Source of the DNA: Marilutibacter penaei
GTDB lineage: Bacteria; Pseudomonadota; Gammaproteobacteria; Xanthomonadales; Xanthomonadaceae
Reading direction: 5' to 3'
Length of the DNA stretch: 64,000 nt
Assembly (NCBI RefSeq): GCF_014145395.1
Contig: NZ_JACHTE010000001.1
Coordinates: 248,001-312,000 of the forward strand
Each line of letters begins with the position of its first letter. Positions within the stretch are counted from its first letter, which is position 1. Positions 18,625-28,812 of the stretch are shown here, in pieces. The position numbers and the translations under genes were made by a program. The notes below the pieces were generated by a model. It saw only the letters and a list, made by a program, of their open reading frames with translations, had not been told where the DNA came from and searched no databases.

Positions 18625-18637
18625 GCCCCACAACGAA

Positions 18638-18661
18638 GAAGCCCGGCTTTCGCCGGGCTTC
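18638..18661. terminator. Terminator hairpin between DUF748 gene and cold-shock gene
   Basis: Perfect 10-bp stem GAAGCCCGGC / GCCGGGCTTC with loop TTTC, 13 bp after the DUF748 stop and 35 bp from the convergent csp stop; it could serve both directions. Confidence 0.75.
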
Positions 18662-18696
18662 GGATCGCATGCGCCCGGGGGCGCAAGGATTTGGGC

Positions 18697-18906
18697 TCAG
18701 AGCGCCTCGACGGCGTCCGCCTGCAGGCCCTTCTGGCCCTGCACGACGGTGAAGCTGACCTTCTGGCCTTCCTGCAGGCTCTTGAAGCCCGAACCCTGGA
18801 TGGAACGGAAGTGGACGAACACGTCCTCCCCGTTGTCACGGCTGATGAAGCCGAAGCCCTTGGCGTCGTTGAACCACTTGACGGTGCCGGTTTCGCGATC
18901 GGACAT
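18697..18906 (-). CDS. Cold-shock domain protein, CspA family
   Basis: 69 aa, complete single cold-shock domain. RNP1 motif KGFGFISRD and RNP2 motif VFVHFRSI are intact, preceded by [12 protein letters not shown]. It binds single-stranded RNA/DNA and acts as an RNA chaperone. GGAG lies 9 bp before the ATG (minus strand). Roughly 250 bp separate it from the next gene, room for the long leader typical of csp genes, but I could not identify a specific cold-box. Confidence 0.96.
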   Translation of the reverse strand: MSDRETGTVKWFNDAKGFGFISRDNGEDVFVHFRSIQGSGFKSLQEGQKVSFTVVQGQKGLQADAVEAL

Positions 18907-19155
18907 GGTGTTGCTCCTTGGAGTCTTTCAATAATGGATGCCGCACGAGGCGGCGGTAACGCTGGTTGCAAGGAGCAGACGAGGCGGAAACTCGATGGGT
19001 GGATCAGGGGATCGACGACACCGGGGTCACGATTCAGAGTGACCCTTGACGAACGCAGCGCCGCTACAGTAGTGCCTTCCGCGCATGGATACAATCACTT
19101 CCAGCTCCCGCGCCTCCTGGCCATTCATCCAGCCCCCCGTCCGCGGGGGCTGCCC

Positions 19156-19440
19156 ATGACCGTCTACGTCGACGATGCGGTGAACCTCTGGCGCGGTCGC
19201 CGCTGGGCCCACCTGATGGCCGACACCCTGGACGAACTGCATGACTTCGCGGCGAAGCTGGGGATCCCGCGGCACGCGTTCCAGGACAAGACGAGCGGCG
19301 CCCACTACGACGTCCCCGCCGACCTGCGTGAACAGGCGCTGCGGCTGGGCGCCATGCCGGTCTCGCGCCATCACGACCGGGAGCAGCTCAAGGCGGTGAT
19401 CCGCATTGCGAAGGCGCAGGGCCGGGGCGAACACCCCTGA
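19156..19440 (+). CDS. DUF4031 family protein
   Basis: 94 aa. It starts MTVYVDDAVNLWRGRRWAHL and contains FAAKLGIPRHAFQDK, HYDVPADLREQAL and a closing VSRHHDREQLKAVI, recognisable as DUF4031. Small, soluble, function unknown. The start is chosen because the conserved block begins there. A hairpin AGCCCCC/GGGGGCT (19131-19151) ends 4 bp before the ATG and may influence translation. It is followed by another small gene 93 bp on. Confidence 0.85.
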   Translation: MTVYVDDAVNLWRGRRWAHLMADTLDELHDFAAKLGIPRHAFQDKTSGAHYDVPADLREQALRLGAMPVSRHHDREQLKAVIRIAKAQGRGEHP

Positions 19441-19533
19441 ACCGGGCGCGTGCACACCGCGACGACAACCGGCGGCGCAAGGTGGAGCGGTGCCGGCCGC
19501 CGTGCCGGTGGTAGCGCCACGGGAGGACGGTCG

Positions 19534-19776
19534 ATGCCGCGCAGCAAAGGGTCCGAGAAGCCATCAGGCGAGCCGGTAGGCGGCGACGTGAGCCTCCACA
19601 AGCGCCTGGAAAGTGCGCGGATTTCCGCCGACATCGCCCGCTTCGAGGGTGCCGGGGGGCACATCGAACGCCTCGGGACCACCCAGGTCCTCAAGAAGGT
19701 CGGCCTCCCGGAGCCACGGGACGGCAGCGCTGCGAGCGGTCCCCGCCGGCGGGGCCGTCCGCCCGCCAAGGGCTGA
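19534..19776 (+). CDS. Small basic protein of unknown function
   Basis: 80 aa, rich in Arg/Lys/Pro with a conserved-looking middle (LHKRLESARISADIARFEGAGGHIERLGTTQVLKKVGL) and a low-complexity basic tail (RRRGRPPAKG, an AT-hook-like GRPP motif). GGAGG lies 7 bp upstream of the ATG, which decides this start over a longer frame from 19450. The basic tail could bind nucleic acid, but no domain is recognised. It precedes the MFS gene by about 90 bp on the same strand. Confidence 0.65.
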   Translation: MPRSKGSEKPSGEPVGGDVSLHKRLESARISADIARFEGAGGHIERLGTTQVLKKVGLPEPRDGSAASGPRRRGRPPAKG

Positions 19777-19869
19777 TACCGCGACCCGTTCCTTGCCGGA
19801 TCCGGCCGGAACGCCGTGTCCGTGCCCGGTGGCTGTCCGTCTCCCGGCGCAGGCGCCACACTGGGCGCC

Positions 19870-21165
19870 GTGAACCCCACGTCCGCCCCCGCTCCCACCC
19901 CGGCTCCGCCGCTCGCCTGGCGCGGGCGCCTGGTGGTCCTGGCCGGCATCCTGCTGGCGGCCTTCAACCTCCGCACCGCGGTCACCTCGCTGACGCCCCT
20001 GCTCGACCGCATCGGCGACGCGCTGGGCTTCGGCACGGCGACCATGGGCGTGTTCGGCATGGTGCCCACCGCGGCCTTCGCGGCGTTCGGTGTCGCCACG
20101 CCCTCGATCGCGCATCGCCTCGGGCTTGAGCGCACCGCCCTGTTGTCGATGGTGCTGGCCGCCGGCGGACTGCTCGGACGCGGTCTCGCCCCCGGCACGG
20201 GCACGCTGCTCGCTGCCTCGGCGCTGGCGCTGTCGGGCATGGGCATCGGCAACGTGGTGCTGCCCCCGCTGGTGAAGCGCTATTTCGGTGACCGCGTCGG
20301 CCAGGTCAGTACGGGCTACATCACCCTGCTCCAGCTCGGCACCATCCTGCCGGCCCTCGCCGCGGTTCCGCTGGCGGACGCGGTGGGCTGGCGGCTGTCG
20401 CTGGCGGCATGGAGCCTCGTGGCCGTGGCCGCCACGCTGCCCTGGCTCGGGGTGTTGTGGCTGGATCGGCAAGCACGGGTCGCGCCCGACGCCTGTCCGC
20501 CGTCGGCCCGCGCCCTGGCCGGGGTGCGGGAGGGAGCCGAGACCGCAGCGGACGCCGCGCCCGAACTCGCCCACCCCGACCCCAGCGGCCGCGCCTGGCG
20601 ATCGCCGGTGGCGTGGGGGCTGGCGCTGATGTTCGGCATGACCTCGCTGGTGACCTACTCGATGTTCACCTGGCTGCCCGCCCTGTTTGCTTCGGCCGGC
20701 GCCCGTCCCGCATTCGGGGGCAGCATGGTCGCGCTGTTCTCGACCCTCGGCCTGCTGACCGGCCTGGTCATGCCGCTGCTGGCGGTGCGCATGCGCAACC
20801 CCTGGCCGGTCGTGGCCGCCTGCCTGGCCTGTTTCGTCGCCAGTTTCGCCGGCCTCCTGTGGGCGCCGATGGCCGCGCCCCTGCTGTGGGTGGCCCTGCT
20901 GGGCCTTGGCCCCGGCACCTTCCCGCTGTCGCTGGTCCTGATCAACCTGCGGAGCCGGACGTCGGGGGGCTCGGCGGCGCTGTCGGGCTTCACCCAGGGC
21001 GTCGGCTACACGCTCAGCTGCGCCGGCCCGCTGGTGTTCGGCTGGCTGCACGACGCCACGGGGGCCTGGGTCCTGCCCTTCGCCTTCCTGGCCGGGTGCC
21101 TGTTCGTGCTCGCCATCGGTGGCCTGATGGCCTGCCGGCCACGCATGCTCGAGGACAGCTGGTAG
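19870..21165 (+). CDS. MFS transporter, CynX/NimT family
   Basis: 431 aa, about 12 transmembrane helices. LVVLAGILLAAFNLRTAVTSLTPLL in helix 1 is typical of the CynX/NimT (cyanate/nitroimidazole) group, and GFTQGVGYTLSCAGPLVFGWLHDATG in the second half matches too. The substrate is unknown. GTG 19870 is the likely start; an in-frame start at 19816 adds 18 residues with no similarity. No ribosome-binding site is clear. A loop of about 50 residues (RQARVAPDACPP...) links the two halves. Confidence 0.88.
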   Translation: MNPTSAPAPTPAPPLAWRGRLVVLAGILLAAFNLRTAVTSLTPLLDRIGDALGFGTATMGVFGMVPTAAFAAFGVATPSIAHRLGLERTALLSMVLAAGGLLGRGLAPGTGTLLAASALALSGMGIGNVVLPPLVKRYFGDRVGQVSTGYITLLQLGTILPALAAVPLADAVGWRLSLAAWSLVAVAATLPWLGVLWLDRQARVAPDACPPSARALAGVREGAETAADAAPELAHPDPSGRAWRSPVAWGLALMFGMTSLVTYSMFTWLPALFASAGARPAFGGSMVALFSTLGLLTGLVMPLLAVRMRNPWPVVAACLACFVASFAGLLWAPMAAPLLWVALLGLGPGTFPLSLVLINLRSRTSGGSAALSGFTQGVGYTLSCAGPLVFGWLHDATGAWVLPFAFLAGCLFVLAIGGLMACRPRMLEDSW

Positions 21166-21229
21166 CACGGTGCGCATCCCGGGCGCGGTATGCTGTGCGC
21201 CCGCTCCATGACCGCCGCCAGGCCGCACC

Positions 21230-21490
21230 ATGTCCGACACCCCGCCCGACCGCCTGTCCAATGACCCGCGCAGCACGTTCTACGACGAAGCCCTGCTGGA
21301 GCGTGGCATCGGCATCCGCTTCAATGGCATCGAGCGGCACAACGTCGAGGAATACTGCATCAGCGAGGGCTGGGTGCGGATGTCGGTCGGCAAGGCGCTG
21401 GACCGCCGCGGGCAGCCGATGACGATGAAGTCGAAGGGGACCGTCGAAGCCTGGTACCTGACCCCGGCGGCCGGCAACGACGAGACCTGA
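21230..21490 (+). CDS. DUF3297 family protein
   Basis: 86 aa, cytoplasmic. DRLSNDPRSTFYDEALLERG, GIRFNGIERHNVEEYC and GWVRMSVGKALDRRGQPM identify DUF3297, a small single-domain family of proteobacteria with no assigned function. It lies between two MFS genes, 64 bp after one and 21 bp before the next, possibly in one transcript. Confidence 0.88.
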   Translation: MSDTPPDRLSNDPRSTFYDEALLERGIGIRFNGIERHNVEEYCISEGWVRMSVGKALDRRGQPMTMKSKGTVEAWYLTPAAGNDET

Positions 21491-21511
21491 GCCCCCGCCC
21501 GGGCCGCGCCC

Positions 21512-23110
21512 ATGCGACGCGAAGGCGTTGCGTTCCACCACCCGATCGCCTTCTGGGCCGGCTGCGCATTGATCGTGGCCGGCGTGCTGGCGCACGGCCC
21601 GATGTTCATGATGGGGCGTCACACCCACTGGCAGATGGTGGGCATGCCGATGTCCATGGAGATGTGGCTGGGGATGGCGGCGATCCCCGTCGGCCTGCTC
21701 CTTGCCGCCCATGGCCTGATGCCGCGCCTGCACCTGATGCGGGCCGCCATGCACGATGCCGGCGGACGGGTGAACTTCCACGTCGCCGATGGCGAGCCGC
21801 TCAACCGCGCGCACTGGACCCTGGTCACGGTGCTCGCGGTGGCCCTGGTGGTGGACGTGATGAAGCCGGCGACGCTGGGCTTCGTGCTGCCCGGCATGCG
21901 CCTGGAATATGGGATCGGCACACAGACCGCCGGCCTGCTGCCGCTGGTCGCGCTGACCGGCACGACGCTTGGCTCGATCATATGGGGGCGCATTGCCGAC
22001 CTGTCGGGCCGCCGCGCGGCGATCCTGCTGTCGGCACTGATGTTCATCGGGACGGCGATCTGCGGTGCGATGCCGACCTTCGAATGGAACCTCGCGATGT
22101 GCTTCCTGATGGGGCTCTCGGCCGGCGGCATGCTGCCGATCGTGTTCACCCTGATGGCGGAGACCATCCCGGCGGCGCACCGGGGCTGGCTGCTGGTCGC
22201 GCTCGGTGGCTTTGGCACCTCGGTCGGCTACCTGGTCGCCGCCGGGGCGGCGGCGCTGCTCGAGCCACTGATGAGCTGGCGCGTCCTGTGGCTGCTGGGC
22301 CTGCCCACGGGCATCCTGGTGATCCTGCTGAACCGCTGGATCCCGGAGTCGCCGCGCTTCCTCTCCAGCGTCGGCCTGCCGGAGCGGGCGCGGGCCGTGC
22401 TGCAAGCGTTCTCACGACGGCTCGAACCCGATGACGCCCGCCATCCCGGCGCGCCCGTCATCGACGAGGGGCACCCGGTGGCCACGGGGCGGCAGTTGCT
22501 TCGCGGCCCACATGCGGCGATCACCCGTGCCCTGGTCGCGTGCGGGCTGGCGTGGGGCGTGGCGAACTTCGGCTTCCTGCTGTTCCTGCCGGTCAACCTG
22601 GTCGAACTGGGCCTGGAAGGCGCGCGGGCCAGTGCGCTGATCGCGCGCTCGGCGCTGTGGGCACTGCCCGGCATCGCGGTCGTGATCGTGCTCTACCACC
22701 GCTGGTCGAGCCTTGGTGCGTTGGTCCTGTTCGTGGCGTTGAGCACGCTGTCGATGCTGGCTTTCTTCGCGATGGGCATGCTGGGCGTGCGCTCGGATAC
22801 CGCGCTGTCGGCGGTGACGGCCGCGCTGCTGGTCAGCCTCAGCGGCGTGGTCGCGATGCTGGTGCCCTATGCCGCGGAGATCTATCCGGTGCGACTGCGC
22901 GGCACCGGATCCGGGATCGTGGCGGCAAGCTCCAAGGCCGGCGGCATCATCGGTGCGCTGCTCGGGGTGGCCGGGTTCTTCGGGCTGTTCGCGCTGTCCG
23001 CCCTGCTGGTCGCGGTACCGATGGCGGTGTCGGGCGTGATGCTGGCACGCGCGGGCGTGGAGACGCGCGGACGAAGGCTGGAAGAGATCGAGGCCGCATT
23101 CGAAGGCTGA
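21512..23110 (+). CDS. MFS transporter with Met/His-rich N-terminal membrane extension
   Basis: 532 aa. Residues about 110-520 form a 12-helix MFS core with [16 protein letters not shown] (motif A), PESPRFLSS and [11 protein letters not shown], features of the sugar-porter/aromatic-acid branch. Ahead of it are two extra helices (about 10-30 and 48-68) joined by a segment with nine Met and three His residues ([15 protein letters not shown], then [11 protein letters not shown]). This resembles metal-binding periplasmic loops, though binding is my inference. It is 21 bp downstream of the DUF3297 gene and convergent with the ABC-2 permease. Confidence 0.88.
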   Translation: MRREGVAFHHPIAFWAGCALIVAGVLAHGPMFMMGRHTHWQMVGMPMSMEMWLGMAAIPVGLLLAAHGLMPRLHLMRAAMHDAGGRVNFHVADGEPLNRAHWTLVTVLAVALVVDVMKPATLGFVLPGMRLEYGIGTQTAGLLPLVALTGTTLGSIIWGRIADLSGRRAAILLSALMFIGTAICGAMPTFEWNLAMCFLMGLSAGGMLPIVFTLMAETIPAAHRGWLLVALGGFGTSVGYLVAAGAAALLEPLMSWRVLWLLGLPTGILVILLNRWIPESPRFLSSVGLPERARAVLQAFSRRLEPDDARHPGAPVIDEGHPVATGRQLLRGPHAAITRALVACGLAWGVANFGFLLFLPVNLVELGLEGARASALIARSALWALPGIAVVIVLYHRWSSLGALVLFVALSTLSMLAFFAMGMLGVRSDTALSAVTAALLVSLSGVVAMLVPYAAEIYPVRLRGTGSGIVAASSKAGGIIGALLGVAGFFGLFALSALLVAVPMAVSGVMLARAGVETRGRRLEEIEAAFEG

Positions 23111-23117
23111 AGGCGCG

Positions 23118-24847
<1,730 letters not shown>

Positions 24848-25045
24848 GCGCGTGCGAAGCCTCCTGGCAGGGATATCGTGGCGCGCCCACGGTAGCGGGC
24901 CGGCGAGTCGGGCGGAAGGGGCGGCCGGAGGACGGTTTTTCCCGGCCATGGGACAGTGTCAGGCGTGATCCCGCCCGGTGAGACCGGCAGGGCCTATGCT
25001 GTCGACGAACCGCGCTTGCCGGCATCGACACGGACGAGGGTTTCC

Positions 25046-25429
25046 ATGAAGTTCCTGATCATGATCCACACCGACGACACGCTCGTCGACGCACTGGAGG
25101 AAGGCGAGTACGACGCCATGATGCGTGGCTGCCTGCACAAGGCGGACGCACTCCGGGCGGAGGGCGTGCTGCTCGACTCGCAGCAACTTGAGCCCGCCGC
25201 GACCGCGCGCCATTTGCGCCAGCGCGAGGGACGGCTGAGCGTGACCGACGGGCCGTTCGCGGAAACGCGCGAGGTGTTCGCGGGCTTCAACCTCGTGGAA
25301 GCGGCCGACATGGACGAAGCCCTGAGGATCGCCGGGCAGTTTCCCTGGTCGCGCACGGGCCGGATCGAAGTGCGTCCGGTCCGCGACATGGACCGGGAAC
25401 GGGAGCGGGTGGGCGCGCAACCTGCTTGA
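25046..25429 (+). CDS. YCII-related (DGPF-domain) protein
   Basis: 127 aa, cytoplasmic. MKFLIMIHTDD at the start and VTDGPFAETREVFAGFNLVEA carry the DGPF motif that names this YCII-related group. Members often sit beside ECF sigma factors; none is adjacent here. Function unknown. GAGGG lies 5 bp before the ATG. A strong hairpin follows the gene. Confidence 0.9.
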   Translation: MKFLIMIHTDDTLVDALEEGEYDAMMRGCLHKADALRAEGVLLDSQQLEPAATARHLRQREGRLSVTDGPFAETREVFAGFNLVEAADMDEALRIAGQFPWSRTGRIEVRPVRDMDRERERVGAQPA

Positions 25430-25457
25430 GCCCGCCGCGGCGACCGTGCAAAACGGA

Positions 25458-25481
25458 ACGGGCCGGCAGGAGCCGGCCCGT
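25458..25481. terminator. Bidirectional terminator hairpin
   Basis: Perfect 10-bp stem ACGGGCCGGC / GCCGGCCCGT with loop AGGA, between the convergent YCII-like gene and the duplicated lipoprotein gene. No long T tract in either direction. Confidence 0.65.
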
Positions 25482-25502
25482 ACGCGCAGGTGAAGCAGTC
25501 GG

Positions 25503-26093
25503 TCAGCGGCGTTCGACGCCGACCGCCAGCGCGGTGATGTAGGACACCTGCAGCATGTCGCCCTGCTCCAGCGTGGCGAGCCGTGCCTGGTTCTCGGGCT
25601 TTTCGACGTAGAACGTCCACTCCTTGCCCTGCGGTCCCTGCACCGTGATGGTGTGGTTGGCGACATCGACCGCGGTGATCGGGGCCACGATGGTGGTCAC
25701 CTTGGTCTGGCCGCGGTACGGCCGTTCGCCCGCCCGCGCCACGTCTTCGTCGGAGGTCTCGTACACGCCCGGCTTGGCATCGCCGGCATGCTGCACGCCC
25801 ACCGCGAGCGCGGTCAGGTAGCGCACGCCGACCGTGTCGCCCACCCGGATCTGGTCGAAGTTCCGCACGTCCGGGCCGGCCTCGACCTCGATCGCGTAGC
25901 CCGTCTCGTCGGTCACGGTGATCACGCGCGACGAGGAGTCGACGTGCGTCACGCGGCCCTCGACGCTCATTTCCATCGAGGCCACGTCCTGCTTCTCGGG
26001 CGTCGGTGGCATGCTGTTGCACGCGGCCAGCAGGGCCAGCGAAGCGGCCAGGGCGACCGCCCGGACGATCGATTGACGGAATGCAACGCGCAT
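25503..26093 (-). CDS. Lipoprotein with two tandem copies of a small domain
   Basis: 196 aa. Signal peptide with lipobox LAAC (Cys25), so a predicted membrane-anchored lipoprotein. Two repeats are visible in the mature part. Repeat one (about 43-100) runs VEGRVTHVDSSSRVITVTDE to VGVRYLTALAVGV; repeat two (about 132-196) runs APITAVDVANHTITVQGPQG to LQVSYITALAVGVERR. Each looks like a small beta barrel and ends in the shared TALAVGV. No known family is assigned. GGGAGA lies 5 bp before the ATG. It stands alone, convergent with the YCII gene. Confidence 0.8.
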   Translation of the reverse strand: MRVAFRQSIVRAVALAASLALLAACNSMPPTPEKQDVASMEMSVEGRVTHVDSSSRVITVTDETGYAIEVEAGPDVRNFDQIRVGDTVGVRYLTALAVGVQHAGDAKPGVYETSDEDVARAGERPYRGQTKVTTIVAPITAVDVANHTITVQGPQGKEWTFYVEKPENQARLATLEQGDMLQVSYITALAVGVERR

Positions 26094-26186
26094 CGTGTTC
26101 TCCCGCAGCCTGTTGGATTCAGCGGCACTGTGCCGGAGCCCGCGTGAGCATCCCATCAAGGGCCCGGGCCCTGGGGGCCTGCGGGC

Positions 26187-26858
26187 TCACCAGGGCAAGG
26201 GGGTGCCATTGGCATGCCAGAAGCTGCCGCTCTCGGCTTCGCCCAGCGTGTCGAGCCGTTCCGCCAGTTGCGCCGCGGAGGCATCGGCACTGATCTCCCC
26301 GGCGTTGTTGACCATGTCGGTGGACACGAAGCCCGGATGCAGCAGGAACACACTGATGCCGCGTGGCTGCAGGTCCCGCGCGAGCGAGCGGCCGATCGCG
26401 TTCACCGCCGCCTTGGACGCCCGGTAGCCGTAGTAGCCGCCGGATCCGTTGTCCGCCATCGAGCCCATCCGGCTGGTGATGATCCCGACCTTGCCGCCTT
26501 TGCCGAGGTGCCCCGAGAGCGCCTGCACGGTCCGCAAGGGACCCAGCGCATTGACGTCGAACTGCCGGCGCATCCCTTCGATCGCCGCGGCGTCGATCTC
26601 GCCGAACACCTCGCGCTCCAGTACGCCGGCGTTGCAGACGAGCGTATCGATGCGGATGTCGCCCAGGCGGCGCGACAGGGCTTCGAGGCTGGCCCCATCG
26701 GCGACATCCACGCCGGTTTCGACACGTGCGCCAGTGGCCTCGAGGGCCTCGCTGCTGGCGCGGCACGCGCCGATGACGGTATCGCCGCGCGCGGCATGGA
26801 GACGTGCCAGGGCCAGGCCGATGCCACGGTTGGCGCCGGTGATCAGGAGAGTGGACAT
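26187..26858 (-). CDS. Short-chain dehydrogenase/reductase
   Basis: 223 aa. Cofactor motif TGANRGIG at the N terminus, the NAG motif in LVCNAGVLE, catalytic Ser in GIITSRMGS, and Tyr/Lys in YRASK. This is a classical SDR of the CsgA/C-factor type, with a C-terminal end (SGSFWHANGTPLPW) typical of that branch. The substrate is unknown. The start at 26858 puts the Rossmann motif directly after MSTLLI. Neighbouring genes give no pathway hint. Confidence 0.92.
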   Translation of the reverse strand: MSTLLITGANRGIGLALARLHAARGDTVIGACRASSEALEATGARVETGVDVADGASLEALSRRLGDIRIDTLVCNAGVLEREVFGEIDAAAIEGMRRQFDVNALGPLRTVQALSGHLGKGGKVGIITSRMGSMADNGSGGYYGYRASKAAVNAIGRSLARDLQPRGISVFLLHPGFVSTDMVNNAGEISADASAAQLAERLDTLGEAESGSFWHANGTPLPW

Positions 26859-26926
26859 GGTGACGGGCTCGGAAGTGGGATTCCCCGGGAATGGGGACGG
26901 CGCACCGGCTTTTCCAGCCTCGCGGA

Positions 26927-27352
26927 TCAGCCGCGCAGCGCGAAGGGCTTGCCGGTCAGCACGTTGAGATAGGGCTGGTCGTCGACGTGGTGGAACAGGT
27001 AGGTACGCCGGACGTTTCCATCGGCCGGGCGCGGGATCGCCTCGCACAGGGCGTGCATCAGCGCGGCGTCGCCCTTGTCGCGCTCATGGGGCCAGCGCGG
27101 ATAGAACTCGGCGACCTCGACATCCTCGCAATCGTCGGTCAACTCGAGTTCGTCGTAGAAGAAACCGTCGTCGCCGTTGTCATAGGCCATGCGCGCGGCC
27201 TCGGCGATGGACGTGCCATCCGCAGGCCGGTACAGGCCGATCACGAGGACGGGCACCGCCGCGCCATCGCGCTCGGTACTGTCGACGACGATGTCGACGA
27301 CGCCGGGCTCGGGCGACTGGCTCAGGAAGCGGGTGAACTCCGACAGGGACAT
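26927..27352 (-). CDS. Protein of unknown function, acidic, soluble
   Basis: 141 aa, acidic with aromatic-rich stretches (DGFFYDELELTDDCEDVEVAE, TYLFHHVDDQPYLNVLTGKPF). No signal peptide, no membrane segment and no domain that I recognise. The frame is well supported by GC-skewed codon positions and by a lack of better alternatives, but the ATG has no clear ribosome-binding site. It lies between the SDR and the DUF6122 gene on the same strand. Confidence 0.7.
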   Translation of the reverse strand: MSLSEFTRFLSQSPEPGVVDIVVDSTERDGAAVPVLVIGLYRPADGTSIAEAARMAYDNGDDGFFYDELELTDDCEDVEVAEFYPRWPHERDKGDAALMHALCEAIPRPADGNVRRTYLFHHVDDQPYLNVLTGKPFALRG

Positions 27353-27436
27353 GGGGGGATTCCGCTGTGCTGGTGGATTTCAGGGGCGGTCCCGGCAAAG
27401 GGTAGTGGCGATGCGTGCTGCTGTCACCGTACCCGC

Positions 27437-27757
27437 TCAGGCGCAACGCATCCACAGGCAGTCCACCGCATCCAGCGCGACGTGCACGAGCAGCCCTATC
27501 CCCAGCAGACGGGTCTTGCGCGGCAGCGTCATCAGGCCGTACGCCGCGATGGCGGGCGTGGTGTGCAAGGGGTGGAAGCCAATGCTGCAGCGGTCGGGCG
27601 CGTACACCGGATCGGCCAGCAGGTGGTCGAGGTCGATCAGCCATCCGGCGAGCATCAGCATCCACGCGCGCCCGAACCGGTCGCGCCAGAACAGCCACGC
27701 CAGCAGGGCGGGCACCGCGGCATGCAGGACCAGGTGGATGGCGGCGCGAAGGCTCAC
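27437..27757 (-). CDS. DUF6122 family small membrane protein
   Basis: 106 aa, three to four hydrophobic helices. AAIHLVLHAAVPALLAWLFW, then MLAGWLIDLDHLLADPVY and CSIGFHPLHT, recognisable as DUF6122. The conserved Asp/His residues in DLDHLLADP and FHPLH near the membrane suggest a metal-dependent hydrolase-like site as in other membrane-bound His/Asp families; that is inference. Its ATG overlaps the stop of the deacetylase gene (ATGA), indicating translational coupling. Confidence 0.82.
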   Translation of the reverse strand: MSLRAAIHLVLHAAVPALLAWLFWRDRFGRAWMLMLAGWLIDLDHLLADPVYAPDRCSIGFHPLHTTPAIAAYGLMTLPRKTRLLGIGLLVHVALDAVDCLWMRCA

Positions 27758-28686
27758 GGCGACGGCGCGGTCGCCGCAACGCCCTCGCGCTGGGCGCGCA
27801 CGTGCCCGGCGATGGCGATGAACGTCTCCACCCAGTAGATGTCCGGATGCGCGGCGAGGTGCGCCAGCAGGGCGTCATGGGCCTCGCGCGACACCGCCAG
27901 GTGGTCGCCGCCGATCCCGTGGAACGTCAGGTTGGCCATCGTGCCCCGTGCCGCCGCCTCTTCGACGATCGCGATCAGTGCCTCGCCGCTGGTCCCGACG
28001 GGCGCGGCCACCGGCACCGCATGCAGGTCCAGGGCCGCCATGTCGGCCACGACCCCGCCCCCCATCACCTTGATCGCCGTGAAGTCGCCGCGCAGGCCTT
28101 CGACGTAGTCGCCGTCGGCGGCTTCGCGGTCGCCGCATGGCACGGTGAAGGTACGGTCGCGCCGGCCGTCGAGCGCCATCAGCACCGTGTTCGCCAGACG
28201 GACCTCGTCCTGCACGCGTGCGACCGGCTGGCGATCGAGGTCACGATGGGCCAGGACCCAGCCACGGCCGGAACCGGAGCCCGAACAGGCGTGGAACAGG
28301 CTGTGGTTACCGAGTTCATGGCCGGAAACCGCCAGCGCGCGCCATTCTTCCAGTCGCTCCCGCATCGCCGGATTCGCGACCGTCAGGTAGAAGCTCGCCT
28401 TGAAGCCGTGCCGGTCCAGCGCCGGCGCCGCCACGTCGAGCTGTGTATCGAGCGCGTCGTCGTAAGCGAGGCTGATCGCGGCGCGACGGCCCCCGGGCCA
28501 GCGGAAGACTGGCGACGCAGAGGCGCTTTCGATCCCCTGCCCACCTTCGTCCGCCATCACGACAGGCGGCATGAAGATGCTCCCCAAGCCGATCACCAAC
28601 GTCAGCATCCCTGTCCATACCGCACAACAATGCGCCTGTGAACGCGCGACACCCTCTCTGGTGAAAGTCCACGTTCCGATCAGCAT
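27754..28686 (-). CDS. Polysaccharide deacetylase family protein, exported
   Basis: 310 aa. A hydrophobic stretch (VWTGMLTLVIGLGSIF) near residues 25-40 is a signal peptide or anchor. The NodB-fold domain begins with ISLAYDDALDTQLD, where the paired Asp residues are catalytic and metal-binding, followed by GHELGNHSLFH, the His-containing motif 2. Such enzymes deacetylate chitin-like or peptidoglycan sugars outside the cytoplasm. Start: ATG 28684-28686 has AAGGGGA 7 bp upstream; a shorter start at 28608 would also leave a signal sequence. Coupled to the DUF6122 gene by ATGA. Confidence 0.85.
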   Translation of the reverse strand: MLIGTWTFTREGVARSQAHCCAVWTGMLTLVIGLGSIFMPPVVMADEGGQGIESASASPVFRWPGGRRAAISLAYDDALDTQLDVAAPALDRHGFKASFYLTVANPAMRERLEEWRALAVSGHELGNHSLFHACSGSGSGRGWVLAHRDLDRQPVARVQDEVRLANTVLMALDGRRDRTFTVPCGDREAADGDYVEGLRGDFTAIKVMGGGVVADMAALDLHAVPVAAPVGTSGEALIAIVEEAAARGTMANLTFHGIGGDHLAVSREAHDALLAHLAAHPDIYWVETFIAIAGHVRAQREGVAATAPSP

Positions 28687-28812
28687 CCACCGTCCCCTTG
28701 GAATCAATGGGCCGATCCTATACCCGACGCCCTACACGATGTCCGGACGGGGCGACCGAATTCCTAGCGGCCGCACTATGCTGTCCCTCCCCACGTCTCC
28801 GGACCCCACGCC

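Noticed and set aside
19564-21276. 570-codon minus-strand frame opposite the CynX-type transporter
   Set aside because: Low-complexity Gln/Gly/His translation; the opposite strand encodes a clear 12-helix MFS protein.
28705-28707. TTG start for the polysaccharide deacetylase
   Set aside because: ATG 28684-28686 has AAGGGGA at proper spacing; the TTG lacks one.
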